Shown here in pieces: positions 10,001-17,738 of a stretch of 64,000 bases of DNA; position 1 is the first letter of the stretch; every line of letters begins with the position of its first letter. The position numbers and the translations under genes are program-made. The DNA comes from Pedobacter nototheniae (lineage in GTDB: Bacteria; Bacteroidota; Bacteroidia; Sphingobacteriales; Sphingobacteriaceae): assembly GCF_004335085.1 (NCBI RefSeq), contig NZ_RQRS01000020.1, forward strand, positions 1 through 64,000. Direction: 5' to 3'. A model generated the notes under the pieces. The model did not search any database. It saw only the letters and a list, made by a program, of their open reading frames with translations, and had not been told where the DNA came from.

Positions 10001-10298
10001 TTAGGGTGATGGTAATTTTTTCACTTTTAGTTACCGGATGACCGTGTGGCTGATACCCCAAATAGTTAAAAATTAGGGTTTTTCCAATTTCTACAGTGAT
10101 GGAAAACTCCCCGTTAGAATTGGTCATGGTGCCCTGCGTTCCGTCCTTTATCTTTACAGAGGCGCCTGGCATTGTATGTCCTTCTGTGTTTTTAACCACA
10201 CCCTGCACCTTTACTTTGGTTTGGGCAGCAGCCGGATTTAAAAACAGAAAACATGAAAATACTGCCAGCAGAATGCTTCGCAAATAAAATTGTTTCAT
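7095..10298 (-). CDS. susC: SusC-like TonB-dependent receptor (alginate oligomer import)
   Basis: A 1067-residue SusC/RagA-family outer-membrane transporter. In order: signal peptide ending PAAA-Q (about 26), a carboxypeptidase-regulatory-like domain (VKVQGVVKNTEGHTMPGASV, to about 105), the TonB-box-like block EDVVVIGYGT, a plug with DGQPI and GSRGANGVIIITTKKG, then a barrel ending FTFGIDLTF. It is first of a minus-strand block SusC-SusD-lipoprotein-PL6-PL7. With SusD it should import alginate oligosaccharides using TonB energy. Alginate as substrate is inferred from the neighbouring lyases. Confidence 0.96.
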   Translation of the reverse strand: MKQFYLRSILLAVFSCFLFLNPAAAQTKVKVQGVVKNTEGHTMPGASVKIKDGTQGTMTNSNGEFSITVEIGKTLIFNYLGYQPHGHPVTKSEKITITLTELKTTMEDVVVIGYGTVKKSSVTGAVSKLKNDNLDEIPTSRLDNALIGKLAGLTIQNITSEAGSDPTVRVRGSTSLSANADPLVVVDGQPIADGMAFINSYDVESIDVLKDAASAAIYGSRGANGVIIITTKKGVADKPRYTFKTYYGIKEAYKLHPLMTTSEYTSLLFNEAALRMTDPSVTTGFNKITDIERAAYVIENQISGEPTNWQQEGLRDAGIYNVQLGVSGGNKNLRYYISGNMQQDQGVMKYSENNKGNLRVKIDANLSPKLTLSVNMNPTYTKTQKPANTYIDYYRWYSSLPVYHSTFTSAFVNQNTQWANIAAGDYVQARHFANLNYAGFMPDGSYWTSAGALNPFSTSNNTPVSIASRETRFAEVFRMQGGTDLSYTISKGLIFKSSLSGYYSSLQNNILTKSNARKDGDVNSGTIYTSKNVDVLWENTLNYTKSIKNHNFTGLLGYTMQRTTQEISNMVGLNSPNDDFTTLAQAAQIDQGQTYTAKVGPVGLISYLGRINYDYKNKYLFSASLRTDGSSKFYSGNKYGWFPAVSAGWVISSEKFMEKTQNWLSGLKVRASYGETGNNRITDFSFEDLLYKANYSFGQGTGNVNAGQAPNGAVIAGRNITWETNRSANVGLDIGLLKNRITLGIDYYYSTTKDLLLQQGTESFTGSDSYWNNNGTVRNKGLELELSSTNINSKSFKWNTSLNISANRNKLIKLGGEAYQYNYGNRNEIYASIVGAPAVQFFGYKTDGVWLSQADIAASGQTSSILSNYFTPGSLKIVDQNGDHIIDEKDRTAIGNPFPDFTWGITNTFRYKNFDLSILLQGSQGGDLINGDIYYNETRKYDKAFVDNRWISEAFPGDGKTPYYGIGTYADVMLTDYVVEDASYAYLRNIILGYSFKSPFLKKIHINNLRLYGSADNVFFITGKSYKGINPEARITSGNYASPLVSGYQSGGFPVNRTFTFGIDLTF

Positions 10299-10568
10299 AT
10301 TGGTTATATTTTGGTTAGGTTATTCTTTGCAACGCTAAATACTTGATTTAGCCAGCTGGCTTTTTTAGGGCCGGGTACGCTTTGTGTTTTTAAGCCTGCC
10401 TTAATATTTTATTACCTCGGCAGGCTCGGTGAGACACGTTATTTTTATCTGATTAATTTTGTTGTTATTTTTCTTCGCCCATTATTACCTTGAGCCTTCA
10501 AATTACTTCGATTATTTACTTGTGCTTGCCGGAGCATTTGCCCCGGACAAACCCAATCAAACTATTTT
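10299..10568 (-). promoter_or_regulatory. Structured gap between the catabolic genes and susC
   Basis: This 270-bp gap splits the alginate locus. Three inverted repeats are visible: CCGGAGC/GCCCCGG (10529-10546, one G-U pair in the minus-strand RNA), close to the SDR stop; AGCCTGCC/GGCAGGCT (10393-10426) with an 18-base loop; and the 12-bp palindrome AGCCAGCTGGCT (10350-10361). None has a canonical T-run on the minus strand. The gap probably holds the end of the upstream transcript and the susC promoter and leader. No clear TAnnTTTG box was found. Confidence 0.45.
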
Positions 10569-11321
10569 TTATGAGAAATTTAATCCTCCGTTAATGTCAA
10601 TATTCGTTCCTGTGATGTAGCTTGACTCATTAGAAGCCAGATAAACAATTAAATCTGCTACTTCTTTAGCTTCGCCTTCACGTTTAAGTAAAGTGGCGTT
10701 GGCTACATTTACCCTTACTTCTGGTTTGCTAAAAGTATCATGAAAAGTAGTGGCAATCATGCCAGGTAAAACTGCATTTACACGGATGTTTTTAGGACCA
10801 ACTTCTTTTGCTAAGGCTCTTGTGTAAGTCATAATGCCACCTTTTGCAGTTGCATACGCACTAGCTCCGGGCCCACCACCATCTCTACCAGCAAGCGATG
10901 AAAGGTTTACAATAGAAGAGCCAGATGGCATATTTGGAATAGTTGCTTTTGATACTAGAAAAACACTTTTTAAGTTCAAATCCATTACTTGGTCCCAAAA
11001 ATCTTCATCAAGCTCTGCCGTAGGTTTACGGGCAACCATACCACCCGCAACATTTACAAGAATATTAATGTCTTGGCCAAATGCAGCTTGTGTTTCTTTA
11101 ACCAAATTGGCAACTTCTGCAGCTTTTGTAACATCAGATTTTACGATAATGGCCTCTCCGCCAGCATCCTGAATTAATTTAAGGGTCTCTTCGGCATTTT
11201 GCACATTGCCATGGTAATTTATAACCACTTTGGCACCCTGTGCGGCTAATTGGCAGGAAACTGCTCTACCAATGTCTCTTGAACCACCAGTTACAATGGC
11301 TACTTTGTTTTTTAAACGCAT
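10569..11321 (-). CDS. SDR oxidoreductase, probable DEH reductase
   Basis: A 250-residue short-chain dehydrogenase/reductase. The cofactor motif TGGSRDIG is at 11-18, NVAGG at about 90-94, the catalytic serine near SLS (141-142), and YATAK gives Tyr156/Lys160. In alginate loci this enzyme reduces 4-deoxy-L-erythro-5-hexoseulose uronate (DEH) to 2-keto-3-deoxygluconate (KDG) with NAD(P)H. That role is inferred from the neighbours (lyases, KdgF, uronate transporter); the SDR fold itself is certain. No signal peptide, so cytoplasmic. It lies 12 bp after the MFS gene, probably in one transcript. Confidence 0.85.
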   Translation of the reverse strand: MRLKNKVAIVTGGSRDIGRAVSCQLAAQGAKVVINYHGNVQNAEETLKLIQDAGGEAIIVKSDVTKAAEVANLVKETQAAFGQDINILVNVAGGMVARKPTAELDEDFWDQVMDLNLKSVFLVSKATIPNMPSGSSIVNLSSLAGRDGGGPGASAYATAKGGIMTYTRALAKEVGPKNIRVNAVLPGMIATTFHDTFSKPEVRVNVANATLLKREGEAKEVADLIVYLASNESSYITGTNIDINGGLNFS

Positions 11322-11333
11322 AGATATTTTTTA

Positions 11334-12620
11334 TTATGATGTAATTATTTTTTTTGAGGTAATGTATTTAATGCATATCCATGTAATTGGAACCAGCACT
11401 GCGGCTAGTACAAAAAAGGATACGTAACTTGTTTTGGTAATAATTGGTACAGCCCAGGTGGTTAATAAAGTTCCGGCTACGGCAGCAGTACCACCCATAC
11501 CGGCAACAGTACCAACGTTTTTGCCGTTAAAGTAATCACTTGGCAAGGTTTGGATATTTCCAATTAAAAATTGAAAACCGAAAAGGGTAGATCCAATAAG
11601 AGACATGGCTAGGGTTGGATTTTCTTTTAATGTACCAAGGAAATAAACAATGGCAATTAATGAAATCAGCATGATGGCGCAACCCACAGCAATAGCATTT
11701 TTGCGTGCCTTAACTGCCGATTTACCTTTTTTAATGCACCATGAAGAATAATAACCGCCTAATAATCCGCCAACGGCTGCAAATAAATAGGGCACCCATG
11801 TAAATGATCCAATTTGTTTAATATCAAACATAAACTGTTCCTTTAAAAAAGTTGGTAACCAGGTTACAAATAACCACCAAACGGGATCAATGAAAAAACG
11901 GCCCATAATAATGCCCCAGGTGTTTCTGAATTTTAAAAGCTCTTTCCAGGTTAAAACAGGAGCGGTATCGGCAACATTTTCTGTAGCAGGATTTTTATCT
12001 AAAATATAATCTCTTTCTTTTTCAGTGAGCCAGCTGTGTTTATCGGGAGTAGCTTTATTGATTACCCACCATGGAATTACCCATATTAAACCCAAAACAG
12101 CAATTAGAACGAAAGTCATTTTCCAGCCAAAGGCGATATAAAGTAGCGCAATAATAGGAGCAGAAATAACTGAGCCCATTGATGCACCTGCACCAAAAAT
12201 ACCCTGTGCAATAGCCCGTTCTTTTGCCGGAAACCATTCTGCATTACTTTTTGTTGCACCAGGCCAGTTTCCAGCTTCGCTAAACCCGAGCAGAAACCTA
12301 AAAATATTAAAGGAAGCTAATGATCTGGCGAACGAATGCAAGGCAATTGAAACACTCCAGCCAATAATTGAAATGGTCATTCCTAAACGTGTGCCCACAG
12401 CATCCATCAGCTTACCCGTAAAAGTTTGCCCTAATGCATAGGCAATCATAAAAAACGTTGTAATTAGTGCCAGGGCGCTTTTATTATCCGCATCAGCAAT
12501 GCCAAAATCCTTATAAATGTATGGCCACATAATATTAATGGCACTTCTATCAATATAATTTATTACTGTTGCCAGTGCAATTAACCCGATAATGTACCAC
12601 CTTAATCCTTTAATCTTCAT
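11334..12620 (-). CDS. MFS transporter, anion:cation symporter type (hexuronate/DEH uptake)
   Basis: A 428-residue inner-membrane major facilitator with about 12 hydrophobic segments. The opening (IGLIALATVINYIDRSAINI) with NYIDR, and FSEAGNWPGATKSNAEWFP, are typical of the ExuT-like hexuronate transporters. Placed between the DEH reductase and the periplasmic-stage enzymes, it most likely takes unsaturated uronate monomers or DEH into the cytoplasm. The exact substrate is inferred. ATG start, 24 bp after the esterase stop. Confidence 0.9.
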   Translation of the reverse strand: MKIKGLRWYIIGLIALATVINYIDRSAINIMWPYIYKDFGIADADNKSALALITTFFMIAYALGQTFTGKLMDAVGTRLGMTISIIGWSVSIALHSFARSLASFNIFRFLLGFSEAGNWPGATKSNAEWFPAKERAIAQGIFGAGASMGSVISAPIIALLYIAFGWKMTFVLIAVLGLIWVIPWWVINKATPDKHSWLTEKERDYILDKNPATENVADTAPVLTWKELLKFRNTWGIIMGRFFIDPVWWLFVTWLPTFLKEQFMFDIKQIGSFTWVPYLFAAVGGLLGGYYSSWCIKKGKSAVKARKNAIAVGCAIMLISLIAIVYFLGTLKENPTLAMSLIGSTLFGFQFLIGNIQTLPSDYFNGKNVGTVAGMGGTAAVAGTLLTTWAVPIITKTSYVSFFVLAAVLVPITWICIKYITSKKIITS

Positions 12621-12644
12621 CTCTCGTTTTTTATTCGGGTATGA

Positions 12645-13523
12645 TTACAGTCCCAGACTCTTTAAAAAATCCATTATTTTTTCGTTCACCATCGTATTAT
12701 CTTCTTTGGTGAATTTGCCATGCAAACCATCTTTAACCGTAATAAATTCGTTTTTTACGCCCAACTGATCCAGTTTTGCTTTTAGTGCTACAGATTGCTC
12801 ATAAGGAACGGTAGGATCGGCATCACCGTGTACAATAAAAGTTGGGGGACTTGTTTTTTTAGCCTGATAAAGAGGAGAAACAGATTTAGCAAAGTTTTCA
12901 TCTTTAGCTTTTGCACCTAACCAGCTAGTTGCAGATTTGCTAGTTTTGTTTGTGCCATAAGCCCAATCCCAAACATCTGTAATACCATATTTATCAATAA
13001 CTGCGGCAACTTTAATGTTTTCTGTTCCTTTACAATTGGTATCAAAAAGGTGGTTATTTTCCATGTAGCCGCCCATTAAAGCTAAATGACCACCGGCAGA
13101 ACCGCCCATAATTACGATTTTATTAACATCGATATTAAGTGCCTTGGCATTTTTTATAATGTAAATTAAAGCACAACGAGTATCCTCTACGGCAGCAGGA
13201 GCAGTGGCTGCACCTGTTAGGCGGTATTCTATATTGGCTACAGCATAACCACGTTTAAAGAAACCGCTAAATCCGCTTTGCGATTCTTTTGTTCCTTTGT
13301 TCCAACCGCCACCATGAATGCTGATTACAATTGGAGATACACCTTTGCTTGCTGGAGGTAAGTACAAATCCATTTTACCTTCCCAGCCATCTACTTTAGT
13401 GTAAACCACATCAATTTGTTCGGTAAAACCTGCTGGATACTGAACTTTTTTAACCTCAGTTTCCTGAGCATTGATTGCTGAGTTGAAGCATAGCAATCCA
13501 ATTAACATGAATAAATATTTCAT
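12645..13523 (-). CDS. Secreted alpha/beta-hydrolase esterase (BD-FAE/acetyl-esterase-like)
   Basis: A 292-residue exported esterase. The signal peptide ends near INA-Q (19-20). The oxyanion motif HGGGW is at 70-74, the nucleophile Ser142 in GGSAGG, the acid probably Asp236 in HGDADPTVP and the base His268 in DGLHGKF, so the triad is complete. This family contains carbohydrate O-acetyl and feruloyl esterases. Inside an alginate locus it may remove O-acetyl groups, which occur on bacterial but not brown-algal alginate. That substrate is inference. It lies 31 bp after kdgF and 24 bp before the transporter gene. Confidence 0.85.
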   Translation of the reverse strand: MKYLFMLIGLLCFNSAINAQETEVKKVQYPAGFTEQIDVVYTKVDGWEGKMDLYLPPASKGVSPIVISIHGGGWNKGTKESQSGFSGFFKRGYAVANIEYRLTGAATAPAAVEDTRCALIYIIKNAKALNIDVNKIVIMGGSAGGHLALMGGYMENNHLFDTNCKGTENIKVAAVIDKYGITDVWDWAYGTNKTSKSATSWLGAKAKDENFAKSVSPLYQAKKTSPPTFIVHGDADPTVPYEQSVALKAKLDQLGVKNEFITVKDGLHGKFTKEDNTMVNEKIMDFLKSLGL

Positions 13524-13554
13524 ATTTTTCTAGTATTTAGTGAGTTATATTTTT

Positions 13555-13896
13555 TTAGCTTTTTAAGAAATCTTCACGATGAGGGGTAAAAACATCTATC
13601 AGAATACCTGGTTCTATACATACACATCCATGTATTTCGTGTGGCGGCACGTAAAAACCATCACCTTTTCTAAGTATTTTTTTTGTTTCGCCAATGCTCA
13701 TTTCAAAAACACCGCTATCTACGTAGGTAACTTGTGTATGGTGGTGCTCGTGTAAAACACCTATTGCTTTAGCCTCAAATTTGGCTTTTACCAGCATAAT
13801 TCGATCATCATAACCGTACACTTTTCTTTTTACTCCATTACCTAAATCTTCCCAGTCTGTTTCTGCTTCAATTTGAAATAAATCGCTCTGTATCAT
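13555..13896 (-). CDS. kdgF: KdgF-like cupin (unsaturated uronate linearisation)
   Basis: A 113-residue single-domain cupin matching KdgF in length and motifs. The metal-binding block HEHHHTQ is at about 67-73, PPHEIHG at about 94-100, and the characteristic end DVFTPHREDFL is present. KdgF speeds conversion of the delta-4,5-unsaturated uronate released by exolyases into linear DEH. No signal peptide. It is directly beside the exolytic PL17 gene (4 bp), exactly the step that makes its substrate. Confidence 0.92.
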   Translation of the reverse strand: MIQSDLFQIEAETDWEDLGNGVKRKVYGYDDRIMLVKAKFEAKAIGVLHEHHHTQVTYVDSGVFEMSIGETKKILRKGDGFYVPPHEIHGCVCIEPGILIDVFTPHREDFLKS

Positions 13897-13900
13897 CTTG

Positions 13901-16036
13901 TTAATTGGTTTTTGTAAAGTTGTTTTTGTCTTGATAATTAATTTTATATTGATAAACCTGATCTTTTACTTTAAAAGAAATGTTTACCTCTTGTTCAGTT
14001 GCACTTATAATTTTTAATTCGGAAACCGAACTACTCGCACCCACAGCAGTTTCTCCAATAGGATTTACTTTTCCATGTGCCTCTGTTATGCTAAAGAAAA
14101 CCTGATTTTTGGCCTGCTTTTGCGAAAGCATAAAAGCTTTGCTTTCTACCAAGCTCATATCAGGATCATTAGCACCTAATGAAAGCTGCTTAACCTGAAT
14201 TTCAGAATCTGTGGTAAAGTGGGTGGTATAGAAGCGTTTATTGTTTAAAATACTAATGAAGCCACCTTTTGCATCAACAGTAGATTCGGCATTTAACCAA
14301 ATGTGTTCATAGCCGTATTTGCTACCCAAAGCTTTAAGGTTATTTCTATTTGCGTTAATTTTGAAAGAAGAAGCAACCAATTGTCCTTTGTACCAAAAAG
14401 GCAAATCGTACTGATGTAGTTGATCAGATAGTGCTTGAAAAACATCAATTAACAAAGGTTTTGCTAACCCGGCTACCTTAAGCAAGGCGGCAGTTCTTTT
14501 CATTTTTACACCTGCATAAGCTTCATTTTCTGCTGCGCTTACTACTTTAACGTTATTGTCGTTTTTAAAGAAAAGCTTTTCGGGATGTGATCTCTGAGCC
14601 AAATCAGCATCTAACTTAAAATTAGAAGTTTCATCAACCACCAAAGTATTGTGTGCTACCGTTTGCTTGGCCCAGCTTTTATTTTCAGGGAGATAATCGC
14701 CACCTTTTTTTGTTTCAATATTTAGGAAGCGTGCAGCGCCATAATCAGGGAAAATTTCCACGCCGTGATCGTAATATAAAATATTTAATCTATCAAAATG
14801 ACCATGACCCATGCCTTGCGATGCCGCTTTAAACAATACACATTGTTGATCTTCATTACTTCCTGATCTTAAAATACCCAAGCCACCATCATTTCCACTA
14901 AGCCCATCGCCAATCCATTGTGTATTATAAACAAAAGGCTTCAGTTTACCAGCCGCTAAATCTGCAGCTATCTTTAAACCCGCATCTGAAATAATAACTT
15001 CGTTTTGCCTTTTAGCAATATCCAGCAACTCTGGCTGTGCTTTAATATCAGAATAAGCAATATCTACACCATAAACCAGTTCGGCCGATTCATAAGTTTT
15101 ATCTTTAATGGCATCGTTAATCGGGAAAAAAGTACCATCAGTATAAGTAAGTTGTAATGATGTGTTAATGGCTTTTGCCAATAGTTGATTGCGGTAATTA
15201 AATATTTGTCGTTTGGGTTCGTAATTATTTATTGCTTTGGCAAAAATTACAAATGGGAGCAAGGCATAACGCTGATAATAAGGGCCTTCTGTATAGTAGC
15301 CATCCGGCGAAAAAAGCTGATCAATTTGCGCCAGGTAACCTGTTTTACCATCTTTATTTGAACCTTTAATGGCTATTTCTACGTAATCAGGCTTATTTAA
15401 AACGTAGCCTGTCATTCCTACAGCCGCAATATCCCAAGTACCATGATTGTGTATTTTATCGAAGGTTTCTTTACAATCAACTGTAAAGAATTTTAGGATA
15501 GGCATAAATAAATGTGCTTCAATAGTTTTTCTATCTGCCGGGGCAATTGCATTGTAGGCTAAATCATAACCTTGAATGGTGTAAACTTGCCATACAAAAT
15601 CGTTCAGGCTTTGCCAGAAAATTTTACCGCCTTGATGTCCTTCTTTACGTTTTGGGTGTAAAGGCCATTTCTCATAATCAGCAGCATATTTTAACAAGAT
15701 ATTTTTTACATAATCGGCATAGCGTTTATCGCCAGAAATTTGATAAGCAATGCCACAGTTTAAAATATTTGTATAGTTTTTTTTGTGTTGTTCGTGAGTA
15801 AAACCTCCGCCACCATCAGCAGGCAAAGGTACATTAATGGTTTCGGCGAGTGCTTGATCGGCAATAGCCTTAACAGATGCGTAAGACTTTTTTAGTAGTG
15901 GATAGGTTTGAATCCCTTTCCGTATTGCAGTTACATTTTTGCCCGTTATCATGATACTTGGATGCTCCTGAGCACCACAAAACCAAGATATTAAAAGGCA
16001 AAAGGAGAGCAATACTAACTTTTTTAAGTCGTTCAT
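13901..16036 (-). CDS. PL17 oligoalginate lyase (exolytic)
   Basis: A 711-residue PL17 lyase with a signal peptide (hydrophobic 8-20, then GAQEHPS). The N-terminal alpha-barrel carries HNHGTW with Asn197-His198, and GPYYQRY with Tyr254. The 57-residue spacing from Asn to Tyr equals that recalled for Alg17C (N201, Y258). The heparinase II/III-type domain follows, with GHGHFDRLN at about 405-413. The enzyme releases unsaturated monomers from oligoalginate, most likely in the periplasm. KdgF and the DEH reductase act next. First catabolic gene after the regulator. Confidence 0.94.
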   Translation of the reverse strand: MNDLKKLVLLSFCLLISWFCGAQEHPSIMITGKNVTAIRKGIQTYPLLKKSYASVKAIADQALAETINVPLPADGGGGFTHEQHKKNYTNILNCGIAYQISGDKRYADYVKNILLKYAADYEKWPLHPKRKEGHQGGKIFWQSLNDFVWQVYTIQGYDLAYNAIAPADRKTIEAHLFMPILKFFTVDCKETFDKIHNHGTWDIAAVGMTGYVLNKPDYVEIAIKGSNKDGKTGYLAQIDQLFSPDGYYTEGPYYQRYALLPFVIFAKAINNYEPKRQIFNYRNQLLAKAINTSLQLTYTDGTFFPINDAIKDKTYESAELVYGVDIAYSDIKAQPELLDIAKRQNEVIISDAGLKIAADLAAGKLKPFVYNTQWIGDGLSGNDGGLGILRSGSNEDQQCVLFKAASQGMGHGHFDRLNILYYDHGVEIFPDYGAARFLNIETKKGGDYLPENKSWAKQTVAHNTLVVDETSNFKLDADLAQRSHPEKLFFKNDNNVKVVSAAENEAYAGVKMKRTAALLKVAGLAKPLLIDVFQALSDQLHQYDLPFWYKGQLVASSFKINANRNNLKALGSKYGYEHIWLNAESTVDAKGGFISILNNKRFYTTHFTTDSEIQVKQLSLGANDPDMSLVESKAFMLSQKQAKNQVFFSITEAHGKVNPIGETAVGASSSVSELKIISATEQEVNISFKVKDQVYQYKINYQDKNNFTKTN

Positions 16037-16102
16037 ATTATTGGGATAAATAATTTAAGAGATTAGCTTTAAACGTTGCTGTTTAAGGGTTTATGTGATC
16101 TT

Positions 16103-16840
16103 TTATGCTTTCTGAATAATTTTTTGTGCTAAATATCCGGCCTTACTTATTTGATACATATCATCTAGATGCATGGCTATTGCGTTTTCTGCCGCATCTA
16201 TATCTTGGTTTTCTATAGCTTTTAAAATTTCGCGATGTTCTCTTTTTGATTGCAGCCCTCGATTTTCTCCGCAAAGTTTATTCTCGCTAATATTTTTAAT
16301 TAAATCAGGAATTAAGATTAAAATCATAGATTCTATTACGGAGTTTTTTGATGCCCTGGCAATTTTGATGTGAAAAATCATATCCTCTTCAACTGCATCC
16401 TGACCGCTATCTATCTTGTTTTCAAAATCCTCAATCGCTTCCCTCAAACTAATCAAATCTTCTTCCGTTCTTCTTTCAGCAGCAAGTTTTATAGCATCAA
16501 GTTCAAGGTAGTAGCGGGCTTCAAGCAAGGCATTGAAATCGTCTTTATTAAACTTTATAATATCAGTAATAAGGTTATCCATTACTTTAATCCCCATGCC
16601 GGCAACATAAGTTCCACTTTGCGGATTGGTTTTTAACAAACCGTAAAATTCTAGTTTTAAAATTGCTTCTCGAACGTAACTTCTGCCTACACCAAATTTC
16701 TCGGCAAGCATTCTTTCTGCAGGTAATCTATCTCCAGGTTGTAATTGTCCGGTAGAAATAAGTTGCTTAAGCTGATTGATGATTTTATCAACAGGCGATT
16801 CTACTTCAATGGACTTTATGGTCTCAATAAACGATTTCAT
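16103..16840 (-). CDS. GntR-family (FadR subfamily) regulator of the alginate locus
   Basis: A transcription regulator of 245 residues from ATG 16840. A longer reading begins with TTG at 16858, but that codon lies inside an operator half-site, so the ATG is preferred. The winged helix-turn-helix is at the N-terminus (PGDRLPAERMLAEKFGVGRS, then VREAILKLEFYGLL), followed by an all-helical FCD-type ligand domain with the usual acidic and histidine residues (EARYYLELDAIK, MIFHIKIA, HREILKAIE). It heads the minus-strand locus, 66 bp before PL17. The expected ligand is a uronate intermediate such as KDG or DEH; this is inference from context. Confidence 0.92.
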   Translation of the reverse strand: MKSFIETIKSIEVESPVDKIINQLKQLISTGQLQPGDRLPAERMLAEKFGVGRSYVREAILKLEFYGLLKTNPQSGTYVAGMGIKVMDNLITDIIKFNKDDFNALLEARYYLELDAIKLAAERRTEEDLISLREAIEDFENKIDSGQDAVEEDMIFHIKIARASKNSVIESMILILIPDLIKNISENKLCGENRGLQSKREHREILKAIENQDIDAAENAIAMHLDDMYQISKAGYLAQKIIQKA

Positions 16841-16850
16841 AAAATTATAT

Positions 16851-16877
16851 TTGGTCAACCAATAATTGGTAGACCAA
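16851..16877. promoter_or_regulatory. Two tandem GntR/FadR-type operators
   Basis: TTGGTCAACCAA (16851-16862) and TTGGTAGACCAA (16866-16877) both fit the FadR-subfamily pattern TGGTnnACCA and lie 15 bp apart, start to start, just upstream of the regulator ATG at 16840. They probably mediate autoregulation. No other TTGGTnnACCAA site was found in the gaps between the alginate genes. Confidence 0.8.
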
Positions 16878-17085
16878 ATATATAAAAGACATTAACAAAC
16901 CGCAAAATATTTGATAAAAATTTGATTGATGTATCTCATCCATAGCTTTATTGTGCTTTAAAAGCCATTTTAATCTTCATTATATTACAAATGATACATT
17001 GTAGAATGGTTTAGTAAAGCTATAACAGGAACGAATTATTTAATTATCTGTTAATTATTTGCACTTTAGATTTAAAAATTGACCT

Positions 17086-17667
17086 ATGTTTTCTCCATTA
17101 ACAGAACGTAATACTTATTTACAACCTTATTGGGAAAAGTTTATTGCGTTGCATAAAAGGGTAGAACTGCCTGCCAGAACCATCTTATTAAATGAAGGAG
17201 AAATTTCCAAACGTTCCTTTCTCATTGAAAAGGGATGCATAAGAGCGTGGTTTAATAATAATGGTAACGACAATACCTTTCAGTTTTTTTTCGAAAATGA
17301 AATTTTTTCATCCAGAGAAAGTTTTAAAAAGAACATCCCGAGTATGTGTACTTTCGAAACTATAGAGCCAAGTATTATCTATATTATTGAAAAAGTTGAT
17401 TTTGAGAAAATAATGTCAGAACTAGGTCAGGACGCGGTATTTTTAAGAAAAATGATTGATATTTTATTTGAAAGGCAGTTTCATTATATGAAAGAGTTTT
17501 TATCGATGATTAGAGATGCTCCTGAACAACGTTATCTGAATTTATTAAAAGATGCTCCACACATAATTAAAAGAGTTCCGCAACATTATATTGCATCCTA
17601 TTTGGGCGTGAGTTCCGTGCATTTAAGCCGAATTAAAAGTAAGCTTTTAAAAAATAACCGAATTTAA
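17086..17667 (+). CDS. Crp/Fnr-family transcription regulator
   Basis: A 193-residue regulator with an N-terminal cyclic-nucleotide-binding-like beta roll (ARTILLNEGEISKRSFLIEKG) and a short C-terminal helix-turn-helix (QHYIASYLGVSSVHLSRIKSKL, about 165-187). This short form is common in Bacteroidota. The full cAMP-binding phosphate cassette is not visible, so the effector is unknown. It is 71 bp upstream of an oxidoreductase gene, with a 16-bp palindrome in between, so it probably controls that gene. Confidence 0.85.
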   Translation: MFSPLTERNTYLQPYWEKFIALHKRVELPARTILLNEGEISKRSFLIEKGCIRAWFNNNGNDNTFQFFFENEIFSSRESFKKNIPSMCTFETIEPSIIYIIEKVDFEKIMSELGQDAVFLRKMIDILFERQFHYMKEFLSMIRDAPEQRYLNLLKDAPHIIKRVPQHYIASYLGVSSVHLSRIKSKLLKNNRI

Positions 17668-17674
17668 AGCATTT

Positions 17675-17690
17675 GATAACATATGTTATC
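17675..17690. promoter_or_regulatory. 16-bp perfect palindrome, candidate Crp-like operator
   Basis: GATAACATATGTTATC is a perfect palindrome between the regulator stop (17667) and the oxidoreductase start. It sits immediately upstream of the predicted -33 element, a good position for an activator. Confidence 0.6.
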
Positions 17691-17691
17691 G

Positions 17692-17720
17692 TTTGCCCGC
17701 TGTTTAATGCCTCATCTTTG
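17692..17720 (+). promoter_or_regulatory. Bacteroidota-type promoter for the oxidoreductase
   Basis: TTTG (17692-17695) and CATCTTTG (17713-17720) are separated by 17 bp, close to the TTTG / TAnnTTTG consensus. The ATG follows 18 bp after the -7 box. Confidence 0.5.
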
Positions 17721-17738
17721 TTTAAAATAATAAAGAAA

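Noticed and set aside
10350..10361. AGCCAGCTGGCT followed by T6 as a plus-strand terminator
   Set aside because: No plus-strand gene ends nearby; it is listed as part of the susC leader.
16841..16858. Longer N-terminus for the GntR regulator starting with TTG
   Set aside because: The codon lies inside an operator half-site, and the ATG at 16840 gives a normal regulator N-terminus.
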